Below the pieces are notes generated by a model. The model searched no databases. It saw only the letters and a list, made by a program, of their open reading frames with translations, and was not told the origin of the DNA. The translations under genes and the position numbers were made by a program. 64,000 nucleotides of DNA from an uncultured Myxococcales bacterium (lineage in GTDB: Bacteria; Myxococcota; Myxococcia; Myxococcales; Myxococcaceae), in the NCBI GenBank assembly GCA_937980205.1, contig CALJKW010000066.1, positions 1-64,000 of the forward strand. Direction: 5' to 3'. Positions 58,623 through 64,000 of the stretch are shown here, one piece after another; within the stretch, counting starts at the first letter, position 1; every line of letters starts with the position of its first letter.

Positions 58623-59390
58623 ATGCGGTTCACCTTTTTCGCGGCCCTTCTCCTCTGTGCCTGCTCCAGCCCGATGATGCCCGTGGACTCGGGCGTCGAA
58701 GACGCCGGCCGCGACGCTGGCCGCGACGCCGGCCCCGGCGGAGGTGGCGGCGACGCCGGTCGTGACGCGGGCCCGCCGGCCGCCGGCTGCTCGTGCGGAG
58801 ACGCCGGCATCTGCGGCACCGGCGCCCTGGGAGATCCCCTGCGCTGCTGCAACTACCGCTCGGACAGCTGCTTCGACGCGCCCGACGCCGGGTACTGCGC
58901 GACGCCGCGGCGGTGCTCGCCGGTGCCTCCGTGCTGCGCCGACGACAGCTGCCTCTCGAGTGTGCGCTGCCCCGGGCCCACCGGCGGCAGCTGCGTGACG
59001 TGGCTCGCCGGGTCGGCCCCCGCTGACGGCACGCCCTGCGACGACGGGCGCGCGTGCACCTCGGCAGAGCCTCCGCCCGCGCTCATCGACTGCGCCGGAA
59101 TCGACGGTGGCCCCGACTCGGAGAACTGCGACGTCGACTACACCGCGGCGTTCCCGACGGCCGGCGCGTGCCCGCGAAGCATTCCGTCGTGCACCGGCCG
59201 CGGCTCGGCGTTCGACGGCAACGGCGGCCGGATCATGTTCGGCCGGTGCTGCCCGCAGGGCATGACGTGCGACTTCCGCAGCGGGCCGACGTACCTCAAG
59301 TGCATCGGCAACTTCGGCCGCGCGACGACGACGAACGACGTGTGCCGCGCAGGAGTCTGCGTCGGCGAAGACGCCGGCACCTGCCCGTGA
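58623..59390 (+). CDS. Cys-rich putative lipoprotein
   Basis: This 255-residue lipoprotein has the lipobox LLCAC (cysteine about residue 14). The Asp/Ala/Gly repeat linker GRDAGRDAG is typical of myxobacterial surface proteins. The mature domain (about 55-255) has more than 20 cysteines, many paired (CSCG, RCC, PPCC, CCPQG), indicating extensive disulphides outside the cytoplasm. ATG 58623 starts the signal; GTG 58611 is a poorer alternative. It is divergent from the kinase-receiver gene with 34 bases between starts. The family is unknown. Confidence 0.7.
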   Translation: MRFTFFAALLLCACSSPMMPVDSGVEDAGRDAGRDAGPGGGGGDAGRDAGPPAAGCSCGDAGICGTGALGDPLRCCNYRSDSCFDAPDAGYCATPRRCSPVPPCCADDSCLSSVRCPGPTGGSCVTWLAGSAPADGTPCDDGRACTSAEPPPALIDCAGIDGGPDSENCDVDYTAAFPTAGACPRSIPSCTGRGSAFDGNGGRIMFGRCCPQGMTCDFRSGPTYLKCIGNFGRATTTNDVCRAGVCVGEDAGTCP

Positions 59391-59392
59391 GC

Positions 59393-60532
59393 TCACTCGA
59401 AGAGTGAGATCTCTCCGAGCTGGAGAACGGGCGTGTCGAGCTCGAGCTCGATCTCCTGCGCCTTCGCGAGCGGTCGAGGCAGGACGATGTGCTTCCAATC
59501 GACGCGGCCGATCGTGTCGTCGTCGAGTGCGATGGCCTCGGTCAGCGTGACCTGCTCGTTGGGCACGTGCACGATCTGCTCGTCGCCGCCGGCGCGGAGC
59601 TCCAGGCGGGCGATGTGCGGCAGGTCGTAAGGCGTGATCACGTTCCGCAGCACGACGCTCTGGATCGCTGCGGCGTCGCGCAAGGTCAGCCTGAACCGGA
59701 GCATGGGGCGCGGCAGCAGGAACGGCGCTGACGACGCGTCGGTCACCGGGCAGATCCCCGCGCGCACCTCGGGACATGCAGCTCCGCGGCTTGCGGGCCT
59801 GCGCGTGCCGGCGATGAAGCGAACGGTGGGGTTTCTCCAGTGCGTCTCGATGATGTGCGCCTCTGCGCCGCCGACGCCACCCCCGGCGATGACGAAGCAG
59901 CCGAAGCGCTTTGCCTCCATCGAGAGCGAGAGGGGGCCGTCTTCGAGCACGTCGGGGTGCAGCACGATCGGCCTGGCCTCGAACGTGGCGAACGCGAGCC
60001 CGGCATCCGGGCCGGGGTGGCGGGCGAGCAGGTCCGACTGCTGCCACCGCTGGCCGTGCTCGTCGGTGACGACGACGGCGTGCGCGAGGTAGCCGGTCTC
60101 GGGCAGGCCGGTGCAGTCGCGGCCGACCGGCGCGATCGGCGTGAACGCGACGACGCCGCCGTCGACGACGGTGAAGCCCGGCGGCCAGTCGTAGAGGGTG
60201 GGGATCTTCAGCTGGGGTGGGTAGAGCGCGAGGTCGGTCCACGTCTGCGCTCCGCTCGGGAACGACGCCTCGACGCGCGTGAACCACAGGTTCTCGCGCG
60301 ACAGCGACTCGATCTCGGCGCGGACGAGCTCGAAAGAGAACTGGCCCCCGTCGGCGCTCTGCACGGTGCGCAGCGTTTCCTGCATCGGCCAGAAGCGAAT
60401 GCGCGCGGCGGTGACGTCGACGCCGTCGAGCGGCGCTCCGTCGGCGCCGACCGTGCGCCCGCTCAAGATGAACAGGTCGTCCGGGCTCGCGCCGCAGCCG
60501 GCCAGCACCACGAGCAGGAGCGCGCGCCGCAT
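59393..60532 (-). CDS. Putative lipoprotein with carboxypeptidase-regulatory-like N-terminus
   Basis: This 379-residue protein has a lipoprotein signal (LAGC, cysteine about residue 12). A beta domain follows (about 18-105; LSGRTVGADGAPLDGVDVTAARIRF), resembling carboxypeptidase-regulatory/TonB-receptor-like folds. A longer beta-rich part with a few cysteines completes it. ATG 60532 is chosen because GAGGGGG lies just upstream; ATG 60544 would add four residues. It ends two bases from the convergent Cys-rich lipoprotein gene. No enzyme motif is visible. Confidence 0.65.
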   Translation of the reverse strand: MRRALLLVVLAGCGASPDDLFILSGRTVGADGAPLDGVDVTAARIRFWPMQETLRTVQSADGGQFSFELVRAEIESLSRENLWFTRVEASFPSGAQTWTDLALYPPQLKIPTLYDWPPGFTVVDGGVVAFTPIAPVGRDCTGLPETGYLAHAVVVTDEHGQRWQQSDLLARHPGPDAGLAFATFEARPIVLHPDVLEDGPLSLSMEAKRFGCFVIAGGGVGGAEAHIIETHWRNPTVRFIAGTRRPASRGAACPEVRAGICPVTDASSAPFLLPRPMLRFRLTLRDAAAIQSVVLRNVITPYDLPHIARLELRAGGDEQIVHVPNEQVTLTEAIALDDDTIGRVDWKHIVLPRPLAKAQEIELELDTPVLQLGEISLFE

Positions 60533-60569
60533 TCGCCCCCTCATAACCCGGAGGTACAATCCGCGCTCA

Positions 60570-60992
60570 ATGCGCCCCTTCGTCGTGGCTGCCGTGCTCG
60601 CGGTCGCCGTGCCTTCGTTCGCCGACGTCACGTCGATGCCGAGGCGAGCGCTGCTGCCGGACGCGCAGGGCGCCACGCCGGGCTCGAGCCTGCGCGGCAA
60701 CATGTTCCTCTGGGGCCTCGGCCTCGTCGGCGCCGGGCTCGCGCTCGGCGGCGCCGGCTTCGCCATTCTCTACGTGTGCCGCGAAGGCCAGCAGTGCCAT
60801 CAGGACAAGGGCCTCACCACGACGGGCTGGGTGCTGGCCGCTCCGGGCATCGTGCCGCTCGCGGTCGGCCTGTTCCTCATGTACCTCTCGAGCGGCTCGT
60901 CGAAGTCGGTGCACGCGGCGACCCCGGTGGCGTCGTTCGACGTGGCCCCGCTGCCCGGCGGGGCGTTCGCGTCGGGCACGTTCCGCTTCTGA
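60570..60992 (+). CDS. Small exported membrane protein
   Basis: The 140-residue protein has a signal peptide (about 1-18, SFA), then two membrane helices (about 44-66 and 85-106) with two cysteines between them, and a short polar tail. ATG 60570 is 15 bases after GGAGG. TACAAT at 60555-60560 looks like a -10 hexamer, so the transcript may start at or near the ATG. It is divergent from the lipoprotein at 59393. The function is unknown. Confidence 0.6.
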   Translation: MRPFVVAAVLAVAVPSFADVTSMPRRALLPDAQGATPGSSLRGNMFLWGLGLVGAGLALGGAGFAILYVCREGQQCHQDKGLTTTGWVLAAPGIVPLAVGLFLMYLSSGSSKSVHAATPVASFDVAPLPGGAFASGTFRF

Positions 60993-61012
60993 AGCTACAG
61001 GGCTACTCCCGC

Positions 61013-61080
61013 GCTCACTCGATTGGATGCGGGGCGGACGCTCACGACGCGCGCTGCGCGTGCATCCAAATCGAGTGAGC
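61013..61080. repeat. Palindromic intergenic repeat (family B, long copy)
   Basis: Arms GCTCACTCGATTGGATGC (61013-61030) and GCATCCAAATCGAGTGAGC (61062-61080) pair with one bulge around a GC-rich middle. It matches the element at 49463-49510 in inverted orientation, which lacks about 20 bases of the middle. It lies 20 bases before the transporter start at 61101. Confidence 0.85.
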
Positions 61081-61100
61081 CCGGTGCTAAGAGGCCGCCC

Positions 61101-62348
61101 GTGAAGAACAGCAGCGTCTTCTCGCTCACGGTGTTCGTGGCCGCGCTCGGCTACTTCGTCGACATCTACGACCTGCAGCTGTTCAACCTGGTCGCCGAGA
61201 AGAGCCTCGTCGGCATCGGCATCACCGACCCGAAGCTGCTGGCCGAGTACGGGTACAAGCTCTTCCTCTGGCAGATGGGCGGCATGCTCGCCGGCGGCCT
61301 GCTCTGGGGCATCCTCGGCGACAAGAAGGGCCGCAAGTCGATCCTCTTCGGCTCGATCCTCCTCTACTCGGTCGCGAACATCTTGAACGGCTTCGTCACC
61401 GACCTCACCCAGTACGAGGCCGTGCGCTTCCTCGCGGGCTTAGGGCTCGCCGGAGAGCTGGGCGCCGCCATCACCCTCGTCTCCGAGGTGATGGACAAGC
61501 AGTCGCGCGGCTGGGGCACGATGGTGATCGTCACCGTCGGGGCCCTCGGCGCCGTCGCCGCGAACCTCATCGCCAAGGGCATGGACTGGCGCATCTCCTA
61601 TTACATCGGCGGGGGCTTAGGCCTCGCGCTGCTCGCGCTGCGCGTCGGCACGTTCGAGTCGACGATGTTCGCGAAGGTGAGGGACAGCGCGGTGAGGAAG
61701 GGCGACTTCCTCTCGCTGTTCAAGTCGCGCGAGCGCGCGCTGCGCTACCTCGCGTGCATCATGGTGGGCCTGCCGGTGTGGTTCGTCATCGGCATCCTCA
61801 TCAAGTTCGCGCCGGTGTTCGCGAAGGCGACCGGCGTCGACGGCGCCGCCTCGGCCGGCGACGCCATCATGTACGCGTACATCGGGCTCTCGGTCGGCGA
61901 CCTGTTGTCGGGCGCCGCGAGCCAGTGGACGGCGTCGCGCCGCAAGGTCGTCGTCGCGTACCTCATCGGCTGCGCGGCGCTGACCGTCGCGTACGTCTTC
62001 GTGCAGGGCTTGAGCCTCGGCGCCTTCTACGTGCTGTGCCTCTTGCTCGGCGCCGCCACCGGCTACTGGGCGCTGTTCGTCACCATCGCCGCCGAGCAGT
62101 TCGGCACCAACATTCGCGCGACGGTCACGACGACGGTGCCGAACTTCGTGCGCGGCGCGGTGATCCCCATCACGCTCGGCTACAAGGCGCTCGAGCCCAC
62201 GCAGGGCGCCGTCACCGCGGGCCTGATCGTCGGCGGCATCTGCGTCGCGCTCGCGATGATCTCGATCTTGAGCCTGCGCGAGACGTTCGGCCGCGAGCTC
62301 GACTACGTCGAAGGAGAAGAGCCCGCCGGCGCTCCCGCGCATGGGTAG
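61101..62348 (+). CDS. Major facilitator superfamily transporter
   Basis: This 415-residue inner-membrane carrier has 12 predicted helices. The family loop between helices 2 and 3 reads GILGDKKGRKSILFG (about 70-84). The region ELGAAITLVSEVM suits the sugar/organic-acid (AAHS, sugar porter) branch. The C-terminal half also has the inverted MFS topology. The substrate cannot be read. GTG 61101 is chosen because GAGG lies six bases upstream; the frame start at 61023 lies inside the palindromic repeat. Its end overlaps the next transporter gene by eight bases. Confidence 0.85.
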   Translation: MKNSSVFSLTVFVAALGYFVDIYDLQLFNLVAEKSLVGIGITDPKLLAEYGYKLFLWQMGGMLAGGLLWGILGDKKGRKSILFGSILLYSVANILNGFVTDLTQYEAVRFLAGLGLAGELGAAITLVSEVMDKQSRGWGTMVIVTVGALGAVAANLIAKGMDWRISYYIGGGLGLALLALRVGTFESTMFAKVRDSAVRKGDFLSLFKSRERALRYLACIMVGLPVWFVIGILIKFAPVFAKATGVDGAASAGDAIMYAYIGLSVGDLLSGAASQWTASRRKVVVAYLIGCAALTVAYVFVQGLSLGAFYVLCLLLGAATGYWALFVTIAAEQFGTNIRATVTTTVPNFVRGAVIPITLGYKALEPTQGAVTAGLIVGGICVALAMISILSLRETFGRELDYVEGEEPAGAPAHG

Positions 62349-63204
62349 TCTGACGCGCCCGGTCCTCATCGCGCTCCTCGTCGTCTACCTGGTGTGGAGC
62401 TCGACGTATTACGCGCTCCGCGTCGCGGTCGAGGAGCTGCCCGCCCTGCTCATGGGCGGCGTCCGCTACCTCATCGCCGGCCTCATCCTCTTCGGGTTCG
62501 CGCGGTCGCGCGGCGCCCGCACTCCGACGCGCCGGCAGTGGGCCTTCGCCTTCATCCCCGGAGGCCTGCTCTTCCTCGTCGGCAACGGCTTCGTCGCGCT
62601 CGCCGAGGTGAAGCTGTCGTCCGCGGTCGCCGCCGTCGTCGTCGCGACGATGCCGATGTTCGCCGCCGCGATGGCTCCGCTGTTCAAGGAGAAGTCGCGC
62701 GGCGGAGAGTGGCTCGGCATGACGCTCGGCCTGTTCGGCGTCATCGTCCTGTCGCTCAACGGCGAGCTGCAGGCGCACTGGGGCTCGGCGCTCTTGTTGT
62801 TCGTGGCGCCCGTCGGCTGGGCGCTCGGCTCGATGCTGTCGCGGAAGCTCCCCTCGGCCGAGGGCATGCTGACGCCGGCGACGCAGATGATCTGCGGCGG
62901 AGTGCTGCTCGTCGTCGCCGGCTTCGCGCGCGGCGAGCACCTGCCGGCCACCGTCACCGCGCGCGGCGTCGTCGCGCTCGTCTACCTGATCGTCGCGGGC
63001 TCGCTGGCGGGCTTCAGCGCGTACGCGTACCTGCTCAAGCACACGCGGCCGGCGCTGGCGATGAGCTACTCGTACGTGAACCCGCCGATCGCGGTGCTCA
63101 TCGGCGCCGCGCTCGGCAAGGAGCACATCGGGCCCGAGATGCTCGTCGCCGTCGGCCTCATCGCCGCCGGCACGTTCGCGCTGCTCAGGGCCGCGAGGAC
63201 TTGA
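62341..63204 (+). CDS. EamA/DMT-family transporter
   Basis: This 287-residue carrier of the drug/metabolite transporter superfamily has ten helices in two EamA repeats (about 8-138 and 150-285). VYLVWSSTYYALRVAVEELPALLMGGVRY, split over helices 1-2, is typical of YedA-like members. These export metabolites or toxic compounds. ATG 62341 lies inside the end of the MFS gene, so the two are translationally coupled and may serve one substrate class. The 3' end overlaps the convergent gene by 20 bases. Confidence 0.88.
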   Translation: MGSLTRPVLIALLVVYLVWSSTYYALRVAVEELPALLMGGVRYLIAGLILFGFARSRGARTPTRRQWAFAFIPGGLLFLVGNGFVALAEVKLSSAVAAVVVATMPMFAAAMAPLFKEKSRGGEWLGMTLGLFGVIVLSLNGELQAHWGSALLLFVAPVGWALGSMLSRKLPSAEGMLTPATQMICGGVLLVVAGFARGEHLPATVTARGVVALVYLIVAGSLAGFSAYAYLLKHTRPALAMSYSYVNPPIAVLIGAALGKEHIGPEMLVAVGLIAAGTFALLRAART

Positions 63205-63535
63205 CCTTCACCGGCGCCGGCTGGGCCTTCAGCCCGCCGGCGATGAGCGCTGCCATTCCCGCGCACAGCCCCAGCAGCATTCCGAGCGTCGAAGCGTCCA
63301 TGGTCGAGGCGTACCCCTTCTTGGCGATGCCGGCCGCGAGAGTTCCTGCCCACGTCGCGGTGAGGCCCGCGTGAGCAGCACACAGCATGACGAGGTGCTT
63401 GCGTGCGACCGCCGCGCCAGCCAGCAGCGCAGCGCTGATGCAGACCGCGGCCCAGGGAATCGGATCCCAGCTTCCGGTGCGCACCAGGATCATCAGCAGT
63501 GCAGCGTTGCCGTACAGGGCCGCGAAGAGGCGCAT
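63185..63535 (-). CDS. Small membrane protein
   Basis: The 116-residue protein has four likely membrane helices (about 2-18, 27-44, 48-68 and 82-104) and a short basic tail. No family is recognised. The start is ATG 63535. It is convergent with the EamA transporter gene and 34 bases after the CAP-domain gene in the same direction. Confidence 0.6.
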   Translation of the reverse strand: MRLFAALYGNAALLMILVRTGSWDPIPWAAVCISAALLAGAAVARKHLVMLCAAHAGLTATWAGTLAAGIAKKGYASTMDASTLGMLLGLCAGMAALIAGGLKAQPAPVKVKSSRP

Positions 63536-63569
63536 CGCGTCCGAAATGGTAGGCGATCTGCCGGCCGCG

Positions 63570-64000
63570 TTAATAGGGCCGCTGCCCGATCACGTTGCCG
63601 GGAGGTGCGTAATCGCACACCCAGAAGATCCACGGCGTGTTGCCCGCTCCGAACGGCGAGCTCTCGGTGCACAGCTTCGACGCGCAGCCGACGCCGGTGC
63701 TCGCGCGCCAGACGACCTGCGTGTAGTGGCCGCACTCTCCGCCGCTGCAGCGGTTGTTCGCGTAGTCGTAGTTCGGCGCCTCGGACGCCCAGTCTTCGAC
63801 GACCTGGGTCGGCGTCGGCCGCGAGCCGTACATCGCGAAGATGTTCTCGCCGTACGTGCCGGTGATCGCCGTGTTGTGCTTGAACTCGCAGCGCTCGACC
63901 CACGCCGCCGCCGTCGACGCCGCGCCCTCGTGCCACGTCATCGCCGGCAGCGCGGGCGAAGGCGCCGGCATCGCGCGGGCGCGCACCGCGTTGTGCGCCG
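63570..64000 (-). CDS. CAP/SCP-domain extracellular protein, 5' end beyond window
   Basis: This is the C-terminal part (about 143 residues visible) of a CAP-superfamily protein (SCP/PR-1/Ag5). Visible motifs are AHNAVRARAMPAP at the window edge, TYGENIFAMYG, the CAP signature GHYTQVVWRAST and WVCDYAPPGNVIGQ. Four cysteines in the second half match bacterial secreted members. Such proteins are extracellular; roles include lipid binding and protease activity. The start codon and probable signal peptide lie to the right of position 64000. The in-frame GTG and ATG near the edge are internal. Confidence 0.88.
   Translation of the reverse strand, partial: AHNAVRARAMPAPSPALPAMTWHEGAASTAAAWVERCEFKHNTAITGTYGENIFAMYGSRPTPTQVVEDWASEAPNYDYANNRCSGGECGHYTQVVWRASTGVGCASKLCTESSPFGAGNTPWIFWVCDYAPPGNVIGQRPY

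Noticed and set aside
56898..60287. 1129-codon minus-strand frame across the kinase-receiver and lipoprotein genes
   Set aside because: It is out of frame with the clear kinase-receiver gene (HRD, DFG and receiver motifs lie in another frame) and also crosses opposite-strand genes.

Overview
The window is a gene-dense, very GC-rich bacterial chromosome segment with strong third-position G/C bias. Gene content points to the Myxococcota (Myxococcus-like deltaproteobacteria). The markers are a tandem bactofilin trio followed by a PadC/ParB-like gene, many lipoproteins with Asp/Ala/Gly-rich tails, Ser/Thr kinases fused to PilZ or receiver domains, FHA proteins beside Tad genes, pseudo-receiver coiled-coil proteins, and an ADP/ATP-translocase-like carrier fused to HEAT and cyclic-nucleotide domains. 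The species cannot be named from this alone. The genes look like normal chromosomal genes. I see no prophage, integrase, transposase or CRISPR array.

Layout. 1-235: four copies of a GC-rich tandem repeat. 233-8779: a short membrane protein, then a reduced Tad locus (cpaB, tadB, tadC) with no ATPase or secretin, followed by two FHA-domain membrane proteins and a paralogue of the second that lacks FHA. 8776-12437: xseA-xseB-ispA-tlyA, without the dxs often found there. 12446-18715: envelope genes (lipoprotein, OmpA-type beta-barrel protein, long TPR protein, small lipoprotein). 18719-24268: two paralogous bicistrons, each a CsgG-like secreted protein followed by a large lipoprotein with a shared anchor region but a different ectodomain. 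24377-27909: an alpha/beta hydrolase, bactofilins bacN-bacO-bacP, padC-like and pyrE. 28043-37440: the fused transporter, a LOG-family enzyme, nadB, a lytic transglycosylase, a TPR-AIM24 fusion, pgsA and tRNA-Gly(GCC). 37442-43371: mixed single genes (lipoprotein, pirin, GH15 enzyme, an uncharacterised GDFGK protein, a small membrane protein, an XRE/MmyB-type regulator with a clear operator) and a second tRNA-Gly(GCC) with a strong terminator. 43378-47262: cyclophilin lipoprotein, nitronate monooxygenase, small lipoprotein, HEAT protein. 47456-54698: on the minus strand, htpX, a pseudo-receiver/coiled-coil/DUF4388-like/J-like protein, a second coiled-coil protein and a kinase-PilZ-J-like protein. 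54773-64000: membrane protein, PhoD-type phosphatase, a kinase-receiver fusion, lipoproteins, two transporters and a CAP-domain protein that runs off the right edge.

Themes. (1) Cell organisation: the bactofilin/PadC cluster is the machinery that in Myxococcus xanthus links the chromosome-segregation system to a polar scaffold. (2) Signalling: two Ser/Thr kinases, three FHA/paralogue proteins and a pseudo-receiver protein suggest phospho-dependent control. The 47.5-53.8 kb block is the best candidate for an undescribed system, because two of its three proteins share an HPD-less J-like C-terminal domain. (3) Surface: many lipoproteins, often in paralogous sets. (4) Intergenic DNA carries at least three palindromic repeat families; one copy overlaps the Shine-Dalgarno of the following gene and another ends directly against it.

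No gene-free stretch exceeds about 300 bases. Protein-family calls rest on reading the translations, without database searches.
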